A stretch of DNA of 64,000 bases from Lithospermum erythrorhizon. Its lineage: Eukaryota; Streptophyta; Magnoliopsida; Boraginales; Boraginaceae. The stretch covers positions 620,001-684,000 of the forward strand of contig JADFUC010002334.1 of assembly GCA_019722365.1 (NCBI GenBank). The letters run 5' to 3'. Position numbers and translations under genes: made by a program. Below the pieces are notes generated by a model. It was not told the origin of the DNA. It did not search any database and was given only the letters and a program-made list of their open reading frames with translations. Position 1 is the first letter of the stretch, and each line of letters opens with the position of its first letter. Of this stretch, positions 1 through 11,600 are shown piece by piece.

Positions 1-396
1 TGATATAGTTGTGGTGTTACATACTCTGTAATAAACGTAATGCGACGAAAGAAAACGAAGGAAAATTCATTGACCGACCCTGTCATTTCCATACCGTAGG
101 GATCAATACGCGACAAGTGCAGGCAAATGCCAGTAACTAATGATTTTGGTAGCAGCTTGCGCGGTATGATACAGTAGCAGCGAGTAGCTAAAGAACTCTC
201 AATAACTAGAGATGCCATAGTTTGAGCCGAAACAACAAGATATGCAACTACCAGATGAGAACCTCAAACTCTCAAGAAATGCCAAGTAAATACTGAATAA
301 GGTATGGTCACCTAATAGTCCATTGCAAGCATCTTGACGGGTTTCGATTTCTCAATTCTGGTGACAAAGGACTTCTTGCTTGACATGCATAGAATC
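1..396. other. spacer downstream of the PPR gene
   Basis: No gene is recognised here. The stretch lies beyond the PPR stop codon and probably contains its 3' UTR on the minus strand. Short open frames in it have no family signature. Confidence 0.4.
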
Positions 397-2049
397 CTAG
401 TTGCTAGCCCTGACTTGCACCCCTACCATTTCTCGACAGAGCTCCTGAGCCCTTATTTTGTCACTCTTATCCAAGTAGCTAGAGATTATAATGTCATAAA
501 TAAACGAATCAAGACGCAACTGTCTATCTTTCATTACCATTAGAAACTTCTCCACTTCACTTAATCTTTTATGATGACAAAGAGAAACAATTAATGAATT
601 GAATGCCGCAGCATCAGGAGAGATTGATTTGTATTCCATCTCGTAGTATAGTTTGAGAGCATCCTCGACATTTCCCTCTTTTCCATAGCCAGCAATCAAA
701 CAAGAGTAAGTAATTGAATCAGGAACGAATCCCTTATCTAATAATACAGTTAACATCTCATCAACTCGCTTCGAATATCCATTTTCACAAAGCTTTTTAG
801 TCATCTCATTGAATGCTAATCGACTTGGAACCAGCCCCATCTCCATCATTCTCTCACAATATTTCAAGCTATCTTCCAGCCATTGAGTTCTACAACACCC
901 TTGTATTAAACAATCAAACGTCTCATCGAATGGCTTAAACCCAGAGTTTTCCATTTCTTCCAATACTTCTACAGCATCCTCGATCATCCTTTGGTCACAA
1001 TATGCACCGATAAATAGAGTATAAACAAAACTATTCCCATCGAACCCTCTCTTAAGCATACCCTCGAAAACCTCCCAAGCTGCCTCCAAGTCCCCCTTCT
1101 TCAGCTTGGCAAGAACAACTAAACTACAACCAATAACATCAAGAATCATATGATTCTGCAACATTCTCTTCAACAGGACTAGTCCCTCTTCGATTCTACC
1201 ATCATCTATCATCCCATAAACCAGACACGTATTCACAATCACAAGAGATGCATCTCTTCCAGGTCTATCCAACATATCCAAAAACTTCTGCAATCTCCCT
1301 TCTTTACACAGACCATCAACCAATATTTTAACTGTACTCTCATTCGGGCGCTTTCGATTCTCAATCATATGCTCATAAACACCCCAAAGCAAACTATATC
1401 TGTTAGATTTCTGTATCACATATAACACATAACATTGTAAGTCGCCTGGCTAACGTAAATCATTTTCATCCAAAATTTTACATGCTTCAAGAACACAATC
1501 AATCATCCTCAACTTAGCACAAGTTTGCATAAACAAGTCAAACACAAGTGGGGTTGATTCAATATCCCCATAACTATCAATAATCGAGTCAAGAACGATA
1601 AAGAATGAATCTTTACCCTCATTTTCAGATACCCTCATCAAAAGTGATCTAAGCAAGACCTTTGCATCTTTGAGATACCTAGCTTTAACTAGTATGTGAA
1701 TTGTGATGCAATAAGTTGAAACCCCATGTGGAAAATGGTTGAGTTGAGCTGACCAGTGAAAAAAAGTGAGAGCTTTCTTAGCATTAATGGGTTGTTTGAG
1801 ATGTAAAAGAGTGTTCTTGATTATTGAGTTTGTGAACTTTACTGAACTGAAATTGTTGGTCAAATTGTCCCAGTTCTTTTGGTTTTTGTGTAGTGTTTTG
1901 CATATAGAATCAACTATAAAACATTCATCAGCTAGTGATGATAACTTTTGAGTATAAAATGGGGGTTGAATGTGCATTGAAAAACACTGGAATTTGGTGA
2001 AACTGTGAGAAATCATAAATCTTTTGGCTACAGTTGATAACTGTTTCAT
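397..2049 (-). CDS. P-type pentatricopeptide repeat protein, frame interrupted
   Basis: This is an intronless PPR gene read right to left, starting at the ATG at 2049-2047 and ending at the TAG at 399-397. PPR proteins bind organellar RNA through tandem 35-residue helical hairpins. The N-terminus is basic and Ser-rich (MKQLSTVAKRFMIS), consistent with a mitochondrial or plastid presequence. About ten PPR units follow, recognisable by starts such as TYCITIHIL, STVKILVDGLC, SFVYTLFIGAYC and SITYSCLIAGYG. There is no E or DYW tail, so it is P-class. The overall order resembles Arabidopsis At1g66345 as I remember it, which is a memory match only. The frame is broken at 1452-1450 by an in-frame TAG after ILDENDLR. 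The neighbouring frame carries ATYNVM, the missing start of a PPR unit, so two compensating indels fit better than a point mutation. It is either a recent pseudogene or an assembly error. Confidence 0.85.
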
Positions 2050-2540
2050 TTTGAGATTTCAATTAAATTAATTAATTATATCAACAAGATCTTTACCATA
2101 AACTTGAACAATAATCTCCATGAATGTGACATGGTGATTTTATCAAACATGATGTAAGCATGAAAATACAACTGATATAGTATAAACATACTTATTTGAG
2201 TAACAAATATTAAAAAAAAAACATAAAAATCAATTAGATAAATTGAACAGTGTTCAAACTCAGCTTAACTAAAAACAGTAGCAGAGATAAACAAAAATAT
2301 TGAAAATGAAAAAATTAAATTATTAAGTCTATATATGAGCAAAGCTCAAAGAGGGGGTGATAGAGGACTCACTATAGTCTCGGAGGAGAAAAAGCTGTGT
2401 ATCAACTTCAAGCTGCTCTCACTGGGTTGTAATATACTTATAAAATATACTGATATAGAATGAAATATCAAATATGGATCAAAGCATATGTTATATGGCC
2501 CAGTTCATGAAAACTTTGGTATTTTGGACATACTCACAAA
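2050..2540. other. PPR upstream region
   Basis: AT-rich sequence directly upstream of the PPR start, presumably its promoter and 5' UTR. I cannot assign a specific promoter element. Near 2,576-2,590 there is a GGGCCGGCCC palindrome like the ends of some hAT elements, but no partner was found. Confidence 0.35.
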
Positions 2541-4640
2541 TAGTGCTGTCTAAGAACCGAATGGTGGACCGTATGCTGGGCCGGCCCTGGCCAGCGGTTG
2601 GTCGGCCTAAGCCCCTCAAGCGCTGAAACGGCCGCTGAAATGGGACGGATGAGGTAAGTGATTAGTACGGGCGCAGGTCATTTCTTGCATTCGGTGGGCT
2701 GACCGGCTGGGAGGATAAAGAACTACTATGGGCGAATTGACCTTTTACGTACATTGGGCGTCGAGCCTAAAAACAATAGTTCGAGGGGCTCAGTAAACCC
2801 TATTTGCTAGAGTTTTCAAAGTACGAAGATATAAGCAGGGGAAGGTAATTTCTTCTGGAGCAGCAGACTTCAGCCTTGGCAGGAAAAAGACCCCCGCCAT
2901 CTGTTCTTACCTTTGTCCCGTGATGAAAGTAATGAGGATCTCGACGCCAATGCGTATGGGTATGTTGAGACCAAGGAAATAGTCGGTCTACTTTGAATTT
3001 GAATCTTCGCGCAAAAGAATTTCGGGCTCGAGGCAGAGGGTCAATGCTGGGGAAAAGCGATAGCGTAGTGCGGTTACAGGCTTGGGTCTGATAAGGGCGT
3101 ACCGATGCGAGCTAGATGACTTGAATCGGCTCTTAAGTTGCAGCGTGGCGAGCTTCTTGGTAGACTTGGTGTGGTATCTTGGGGAGAATTTCATTTCAGT
3201 ACTTAATAGCGGTAAATATAGGCGGAAAGGATAAAGGTAAGGTGATCCATGACCCTTGTTGATTACGAACCCCGTTCGCGAAGGACCGGGACTTGTGGGC
3301 CTGACCACTTTTATCTGTTCTTTACCGAAAGGAAAATGAAGAACTTTGCTCGGTTGGCGCTTTCTGCTACGGCGAATGCCTGCTTTTCTGCGAAGTTTAC
3401 AACAAACAAGTGGGAGAAGCGAGGATTGAACCTACGTGAAAAACTTCAAAAGATTCTGATGCATGCATTTTTAACTTGTTTCGGCCCTTTCTCGGCTTCA
3501 CGAGGGCCCCTTGATAGGTTCTAATTCGAAGAGGTATACGAATCAAAAGCTTGTGTGCGAGAAACAATGGTATACTCGATTAGCCCTGCGGGATGTAAAA
3601 TATATCTCTTACCATCCCCGCGTGTATGAGACAAATGGATGCATTCGATTAGATTAAATTCTGGTCCACCATATATGTCTTTTTAGATTCCGTAGAAAAT
3701 CGATTTTACGGTATAGGCGGCTTATGACCTCCCCTGCAATGCTTGAACTTATAGCTATATTACTTCTATCGTATAAAATCTTCTACGTAGGCGAGGCAGA
3801 TTGACCATGCCCATTTCTTTTAATGACACTTGATCCCAAACCATAGGAAATCGAGTCAATAGGGCTTCGCTTTTTCTATAAAATAAGTGCCTTAAAGCTA
3901 CTCCCCAGTAGAAGTGGTAGAATTATTTCTAGTATTTCAGTGGAACAACAATGTACATTTTTCTATCGCCCCACTTTTCGTTACGGGGTGGCGGAGGGGA
4001 TGTACCATTCGGAGCAGTTTTTTTTTCATCTTTTCCCGGAGTGCAGGAGAAAGGCTATGATCAATAGGATAACATGAGAGGCATTTTTTACATTACGGCT
4101 TCAATGGGAGATGAATTCGGTGGGGCAAAATAAGCCACTATGGTCGTCGAGGGGTCACAATGCGGAAGAAGCTAACGTCAGGAGTAGACTTTCGAAACGG
4201 GAGGCAGCGTAGAGGTAGGACTCGGACCCAGGAATGAGATTAGCTACATTCTGAGCAATATGGCACGTGAAATCAATGCTTTATGCGTCTCCTTTCCTTA
4301 TTATTTGAACTAACTACGTAAAGGATTATATACTCGATTTCTACGTAATTGGAGCAATTAGGTTTCACAGTGGCTGCATCGATCGATCGATTTGAGTACC
4401 TCTGGGATAGACTTCAGCAGAAGCGAAGGCAGCGACAAGTGATTGAGTTGATGGTTCACCGTTGGGCAGTCCTTGGATTGGGCAATATCCTTTACTAAAG
4501 CGGAAGAAGATATTCTTCTTTTTGAAAAGCGAGTTTGTCTTTAATTGAATAAATAGAGAAGGAAAGGTGCTATAGAGCTAAGGGAAGGTTTGGAACCACA
4601 GTAAGCGAGAATGGAATCATTAGCAAGGAGGCGGACTTCC
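2541..4640. other. candidate mitochondrial DNA insertion (NUMT)
   Basis: This block is visibly richer in G and C than the flanks. It lacks the long A/T runs of the nuclear spacers and has the texture of plant mitochondrial intergenic DNA (AAGCGGAAGAAGATATTC, GGAGTGCAGGAGAAAGGC). Short open frames at 2988-3308 (-) and 3249-3524 (+) are not recognised as genes. Calling it a NUMT is an inference from composition, since no mitochondrial gene was identified. An old CpG-rich transposon is the alternative. Confidence 0.4.
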
Positions 4641-5870
4641 GTGCAATCTGAGTAGTTTAACCATTGGTTGAGGCCCGCCGGCCTAACAAATGTGGCTTAG
4701 CGTTTTAAAATAAAAGCGTGCCACCGTTCCATAAAATTGCGGATCACATATTTCAACTTGATTAAAGCGACATATTAAACATGCCACCGTTTAACACATA
4801 AATCTTGCAAGAGACATTATGTATGATACGTAAGTACCACAGCGTGGCGGCGTTTAAAGGAATGGCTTGATGGAAGCGTTGTAACACATAAATGTTGCAA
4901 AAAATAATAAAAATTAAACACCATAAACAATTAACAAATAACGTAAACTGAAATCACCGACAATGCGACAACACAATCTAAAATGTTTGAGAATCAAAGT
5001 ACAAATTTCATAAAAACTAAAATGTTTGAAATCACCTGACAAGGCAGCCAATCTGATCACATAAAAACTAAATTGTTATAGTATCGAAATGCATGCTGAA
5101 GAAATATAATTGTTTGAAATTGAAAGTACACATGTCTCATAGAATAATTGTTAAAGTATCAAAGGTACATGTAAATGTCCTCGATTTTAATCCTCTTCAT
5201 TGTCATCTTCTTGACGATCAAATGGTGGCGTGGTAGTCTTGGTGGCATACTGCGTGGTCAGCCTTATATCCCCTCGACCCTCGTCATTAGGCGATCTATC
5301 AAAGCCTCGTCCACTTGCATCCTGCCCGCATCTCTGCCCTCATCTCACCGAACATAGCTAACGTGTTGGGCGTTCGTTGACTACAGGAAAGGCTCGATAG
5401 GATGATCCATGGGATGACCACCTTCGGTCGAGGAACAAAGGGGTTGTGAATGAAATGCGTAACTCCCCGTGCCCAGTAACCATCTAGTGGCGGCACGAGG
5501 AGTGCACTCTATTGAATGACCATCACGTCGTCCCTACAGACTCGAATCTCTCTCAAAAACTTTCCCTTGTGAGCAAGCGGCTTCGCCTCACACATATATC
5601 TGACCACAGGCGAAACATCGATTGTCTTCCCTATCGTAGTGTTATGTTCTGGCGATTTTCTAAAGCAGGGGACACACTTTGCAATTGATAACAAATAGGA
5701 GAGTATCGTCATGTGTGAATCACGGAGAACTTTATTTTTTTGATAGTTAATATGTTGTAGCATCGTATGGTAGATTAACCTTAACCCGTTCCATGATAGC
5801 CCACGTAACAAAGCATGTATGAAAAGTAAGCTCCGGCGGCTTGACTATTAGGTAGGCGAAAGGTATTAGA
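4641..5870. mobile_element. CACTA-like subterminal repeats and degraded TE body
   Basis: Between about 4,680 and 4,870 a short motif of the form GCCACCGTTTAA / GTGGCGGCGTTTAAA recurs in both orientations (AGCGTGCCACCGTTCC, ACATGCCACCGTTTAA, GCGTGGCGGCGTTTAAAGG). The phrase AACACATAAATSTTGCAA occurs twice. Arrays of GGCGGCGTTTAAA-type motifs are typical of CACTA (En/Spm) ends in dicots. The rest, 5,175-5,811, has minus-strand open frames with an acidic C-terminal stretch but no domain I can name. The copia LTR to the right appears to be inserted into this material. Confidence 0.35.
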
Positions 5871-7650
5871 ATCTAGTATGAATTTGTTCTTGATAATACC
5901 AATTCATACATCCCGGATCCTCAAATTAATATATATTAATCTAAACACAAAATATAAATGTATGAATACAAAAAGTGCCCATTGCAGCGGAAGAGCGAAT
6001 AGGCCACGAATCCTCGCAATCAACTTAGCGTGAATGCCGGCGAAGTCCTAAGTCCTCTCAGCTTGTTCAACACGAAATGATGTCCTCACAGATTTCCACG
6101 CACGAGAGGAAGCAGGCAGAGTACTTAAACTTGCTAGAGTTTGAAGATGAAATAAAATTGGAAGAAAAAACTCTTCCGATTCTTTAGAGAGGCGAACTTC
6201 TGCTAGGGGAGAGGAGGTTAAGGTTTTTATGATTATGATAAAAAACCTAATCATTCTTTAAATACGAGTCCCCAAAATTCCACTCGTTATAGCGACTGCG
6301 TTAAGGAAATCGGTTTAACGTGCTTAGTGGAATGGTTATGAGCTTCTAATTAAATAATGAGTTCTTAGTGAGTTTGTTCTATTTTAATTAACTTATGAGT
6401 CGGTTAAAATACTAGCAGTCGCTATCGAATAACTTATCAAGTTATTCGTCAATTTCAAATTCTTAATTGATTAAACTTTTAGAGTTTAACTTCATCGATA
6501 TATGGCTGACAAATATATAAATATTGAAATACGTCTCTCGATATACAAGTCTCGTTTTAATTTCATTCATGAAATGTTATTAGAATATCGTTGTATGTGT
6601 GTGACTTGAAACCGGATAATATTAAGTTGTATAATAATAATAATTGACCAATTACTATTGTTATAGCGATTAATAAGTAGATCTAACAATCGCTCGTAAC
6701 CCCTTAAATTATCATGAGAACCAGCTGGTAATATCTGATTACTAAGGTGAACACTAAGTTTTGGTAATCTCGTTTAACCCAGATAGGTAAATGAATTGAT
6801 CACGCGTTGTGTAGCGTGCATAATAAAGGGAATCGATTCTCATTGATTTCCAACATTCCCAACGTCATGGGCGATTACGCTTCTGATTCAGCCGTCACGC
6901 GTCTCTCACAGTGGTAGGCTAACCGTAAGAAGTGTGTCGTGAGAAAGCGCTTCTGACTTCTTTACTCGAGTATGAACTAAATAAGCATTTATGGCATCCA
7001 GCGTAAACCAATGAGTACCAATTATTGTGAGGGCACAGAGATTGCTTGTATGTCGAGACGGATAAATCCTCCCGATATATCGACATCATTGTTATACTCG
7101 TTCTTCATTTGTGTGACCCCAGCATATCTTGGATTATAATCCCATTAGGCCGGAGCGTTTGGTCATAGTCAAAGAAATACAGGAAAACATATAACATGAA
7201 TAGTTATATATATCGTGGAGTCAGAATTGTCGAACCTAAAATTCTAAACAAATATCATAGGACACACATATATCACGTATCTTATGAATTCCGGTCACGT
7301 AAGACCGGAAGCCCGTGGTATTGATTTAGTCACTGCGAGAATTTGCGTGATCGATCTTGATCAACCCAATCAAAACTACCGTGTTAGTCGTAAATCTTTG
7401 TCATGCAACTTATCAACATCGTAAAGGCGCTTTGGGTATCACATGTTCCCAGCCTTGAAGAGGTGTAATGTGATTAAGTATTCTTTCTACAGAAAAGCAT
7501 AGACTAACACTGAGGATTTAACTTTTCACTCGTCGAGGATCTGATACATGTACTGTTATATGTAAATTTAAAACATATAGGCGAAATAAACAAATCTTTA
7601 GAATATAAGAAGCAGCAAATATTCAAATATTTGTTCATATATAATAGATA
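5870..7650 (-). mobile_element. Ty1/copia 3' LTR (minus orientation)
   Basis: Read on the minus strand, this segment directly follows the RNase H remnant and has LTR architecture. A U3 region of about 1.3 kb is followed by a TATA-like TATTTAAAGAATG near 6,260, then a CT/AAG-rich leader. A U5-like tail follows, with TTCCGCTGCAATGGGCA (near 5,980-6,000) and an AT-rich end near 5,870. I recall this arrangement from dicot copia LTRs. No matching 5' copy was found at higher coordinates, so the element is truncated or its other LTR is unrecognisable. Boundaries are approximate. Confidence 0.5.
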
Positions 7651-10000
7651 CATATTGACTCCCGACAACCCTAACGCTTATTTCTGTGTCTAGACCTATG
7701 TTATTGCGTGCTCATCATCTTTTGCATGACCAGTGAATTTGGTAAAGAAATTCGGCAATTATTTTGTTCTTTACCCTAAATACTTTGATGTCCTTTCTGT
7801 GTCGTATCTACAATTAGGTGATACTTTAGAATACGTGCTTGGATTTGTGATGTGCTCGGGATTCACTTGGCTGAAATTTATCACTGATGTTAATCAAGCA
7901 ACTCATTGGTCCCTCGATGCTAGGTACTCACATGAGCTCGATCCTTTGAATTTCTTGTCAGCATGCTTAACTGGCGAACTTGGGGCCATTGCGATCTTTC
8001 AGTTACGTGATGAGATCGGAAGCAACGTCTTCTTCTTTGCAGGAGACCCTCGAGTTACTACTCGCGTTGAGACAAAATACATACTAAAAGAGTAAGAGCG
8101 ATGAGTCTCTCTACGTCGGTTGGCTGGCGTTGGTGACTACTAACTGTCATCCATATACCAAAGAAGCATCTTTAGTTCTTACCGGATGCTTGGATGCCTT
8201 TGGCTGCAATCCGATTGGCTTTGCTGGATTGGCTTGGTATCTCTTGGTTATGCTTAGTCGCGTAAAACAAGTGCAGTGCGTAACATGGCGTACATGGTGG
8301 ATCCTGCTCGCCCAGGAAAGCGTAGGTACATCAGCCATTTGTTCATCTCGGCGCTAGTAGTGGGACCTTTGCATTACTGCTGCTAAGTTGAACTCCATGT
8401 CTCGCTAGAGGGAGATTACCCTTCTTGAAATAACTTCGTGTTGAACTTTATTTACGCTTATTCGCATGGGTATCGCAAGTCGATTAGCCTTACGGCCCGT
8501 CTCGATGGATGCTTTTATTCGAAGTATATATTGTGCTTAGCTAGAGATCTTCGTTGAGAAACATTTACCTGACCAATCGTTGTTGATTTAGTAACTTCTA
8601 CGTTGTTTCGATGATAAGTATGTCGACATAAAGTAATCTTCTTTCCAGCTTTACCTTCTTGTCACTTAAGATTATTGCCCCGTTCTTGATGAAGCGAAAT
8701 CTTAATTGATTACCGTCAAATGTAGATTCTGACTGGGGATACTGCTTAAGACCATAAATGGACCTTTCTGACTTAATACTTTCTTGAGTCGCTAGGACAT
8801 GTAACTTTGAGGTTGTACCATACTCTGCGTCCTCCTACAAGAATTTCCATTCGGAAGCCCGTCTTTTCGTCCATTTGCCATATTTACGTGGTCATGAAAT
8901 ACAACAACAATAGCTAAGATTGTCAGGATGGACTAAGCGTAGCCAGCAGCGATAAGTTTGTCGTAGTCCGATACCGTGAAGACTTGTTTGGAAACCTTTC
9001 GCTACTAGTCAGCTTTGAAAACATCGGCGTTTTCGTCTTTATCATGTTTCTTTCTTAAATGCCATTTGCATTGATATGAATGAATCCCGTTTGATAAATC
9101 CAGGCCGAGCCTTGATTACGAACATAGAATCCCATCTCGGTTGCGTGGCTATTTGCCGTTTTGTCGGCATCGCTTGCTATTTATCGACACTTTCAAATTG
9201 GGCTCAAATCAGCTTTCAATGATGAAGACTTTAGCGTACGAGCGCTCGGCTCGTGGCGATCCACATTTGGATCTCACAGGGTTAGTTGACCCCGTGTGGA
9301 TCAAGCCCCGGATGTATGAAAGAGGTGCGATTCTTGTGGTGTGTCGGAATCTTCTGCGTTAGATGCGTCGGCATTAGCCGTTAACTTGAGCCGTCAAGAT
9401 GAACACCGTTGCCGATCTTACGAGATATTCACTTTTCAAGAAACACTCACTGTCTTAGCGATGAAGATTACATTCGTCTCTTTGGAGTAGAAAGTAATGT
9501 GTGTATTTGTTTCCTTTGGATATCCTTTGAAGCATTTATCATATTTGAAGTAAGTTTATCCATTGTCTAGCAACATAAAACAATCTGAGAAAACCCAACG
9601 GGAGGCTTCGAACCACCAGTTCATAGGGAGTTTTACATGTAGGCTGGACATCTGTTTAAAAGGTAAGTGTAAATGACAGAAGTCTGTATCGAGAAATTAA
9701 CCGGTGGGTAAAATAGGGTACAAATCATAGATCGAACCGTATCAAGAAGGGCCGATTTCTCCTTTCGGACACGCCGTTATCTTTACGTATTGGCGTTCAC
9801 AGTAGGAGAAAGCCCAGAAAATTAAATAAATACTTGCTATTTCAGTGGTCATTTCTGGCAATCTGATGCAGAATAGAAAATAGTATGAATTGAATCATGC
9901 GCCTCGAAGTACTGCATATATTGTTATGGAATGGAATGGAGGTGTATAGATCGACAACCCCGATATATTGATATTTCTTGGCGTCTGTGTTATTATTTTC
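7650..10000 (-). mobile_element. Ty1/copia polyprotein relic (integrase, RT, RNase H)
   Basis: This is a heavily frameshifted copia pol on the minus strand. From high to low coordinate it shows an integrase core end (NGVSERRNR-like at about 9,780-9,750, KTPYEL at about 9,620) and GYPKETN plus a VFLEK motif (about 9,545-9,420). The reverse transcriptase entry is IKARPGF (about 9,115), related to YKARLVAKGF, with AIYGLKQ- and LYVDDIL-like remnants (about 8,900-8,600). Next come MYAMLRTA, ITKRYQANP and TKDASLVYG (8,340-8,147), which match the RT/RNase H junction. The end is FTKFTGHA-like (about 7,730). Frames switch every few dozen codons, so nothing can be made from it. Plus-strand open frames at 7733-8095 and 8130-8357 are its antisense shadows. 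Confidence 0.75.
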
Positions 10001-11600
10001 TAGTTCTATATTTCATGTTATGCAGAAAGTTGGGATTGGTGTATTTGAATTCTGCGATTGAGGCCAGACTTTGTGGAGATTCGAAGTCGAAGACAAAAAT
10101 TGCTTAATATGAGGCCAAATGTTAGTTTTCAAGTTTGAAAATGTAATAGAACTGAGAATTAAATATCGTCGCCTCTTGAATGTGCATTACTTGTTTATTT
10201 TCATGTTGTAGATATGCTTGATTATATGCTCTGATTATATGGTAAAATAAAAGCAAAAATAATAATAATCGCCATTTAAAATTTAAGCGACATATCGAGT
10301 CAATTTTTAAAGTTGTGAAATCGGTTCGCATCATCTGGCCTTTGTGATGGCGAGTGTTCTGATTTTGCGCTTTGATATGACAATGGATCATGTTGGAAGT
10401 GATTTCCACTACTTATTTAATGTAAGGCTTTTCAGGATGATCGCTCCAAGTAATTATTTGGTTTAATTGGTATCTTAACGGTTTGTCGGAGATACAAAAG
10501 TTGGGTAGCGTCTTGAATAATTATCTTTAGCGGCGAAGTTATGTAGTTTTACATGGTGGTTGATAACCTACTATTGTATCTTAGATTCAAAATGTATGCA
10601 GTGTTGCCGTTTGGATTTAAAGTATAATAGGTCTTGATACTAATATATTTATTGAGATTTTTAAGTATTAGTATTTACTTTACAATTTATTTGTAAGTGT
10701 TTAGCATAATGATAGTTCTTGATTACGTTGTCTTTATTTACTTATTCTTGTAGAATTATAATGGTACCTCTCTTCTTACTTTCCTAAGATTAGCTTTCGG
10801 TAGAAAAGTCTGTGAATAACAAATTTACAGCGAATGATGTCAGAAACTTGAGGAATCATTCTCAGCAAGAGAAGCGAATACGTCTTTGAACGATAAGGTT
10901 CTCAGAAACCTAATGATAGTGCCTTCCGTAGAGAATGAGGATCATAAAAAGCACAAGTCATTGATGTGGACGTCAGTATGCCATTGCTTCCCCGATATGG
11001 AACCTTAGTTTCAATTTAATATAGAAAAAGGTGGCGTGACATATCTAGGCAACAGAATTATTAGAAAGGTAGAAAGCTTGAGAGATATGACACCCGATAC
11101 GTACTCTGCGTGGACAATAATTGAAACCGTGGACGGGGCCGCGAGCCCTCGTATCATTAAAATGATTGGCTTGAAATTAGATCGACTTCAGCATACTGGG
11201 CACAGTGTCTCTCAGGCGGGTACGTGGATAAATCTGAAGTCTTCAGTTCAAATTCTCTCGGTTTGTCATGAACTTCAATATGCAAGTTTGAGTTGTCTCG
11301 TGTTTTAGACCCGATCACATCACGTTACTCATGTTTCCAAAGTGACCCACTCGCTCTTGACAGTGGGGTATTTTTTATCACTGGCGCCCGAGCCGAGGAG
11401 TCCTCACAAAGCACAAGTTATACTTAGATGACGCACAAGGGGTTATATAGCTTGAAATAACCCGTTGCGTATCGCATTATTATTTTAATATTACTACAGT
11501 TGCTGGGTTGAGTGTTGTGTGGAAAATTAAATTGTAGTCGAATAAATTCATGTTCGAGTTGGGCAATTGTCGAGAAGAGAAATGAAGCGGATTTACCAAG
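10000..11600. other. unresolved TE-like sequence
   Basis: This should hold the gag and 5' LTR of the copia element, but I cannot recognise a zinc knuckle, protease or LTR copy. Frames at 10122-10409 (-) and 11036-11308 (+) have no family signature. An AT-rich insertion may separate the integrase end from whatever lies beyond. Confidence 0.3.

Noticed and set aside
5299..5811. Minus-strand frames of 65 and 100 codons as host genes
   Set aside because: They lie between CACTA-like repeats and a copia LTR and have no recognisable domain, so they are treated as TE remnant.
7733..8357. Plus-strand open frames of 120 and 75 codons
   Set aside because: They lie antisense to the copia RNase H/RT remnant, which explains the openness, and they match no family.
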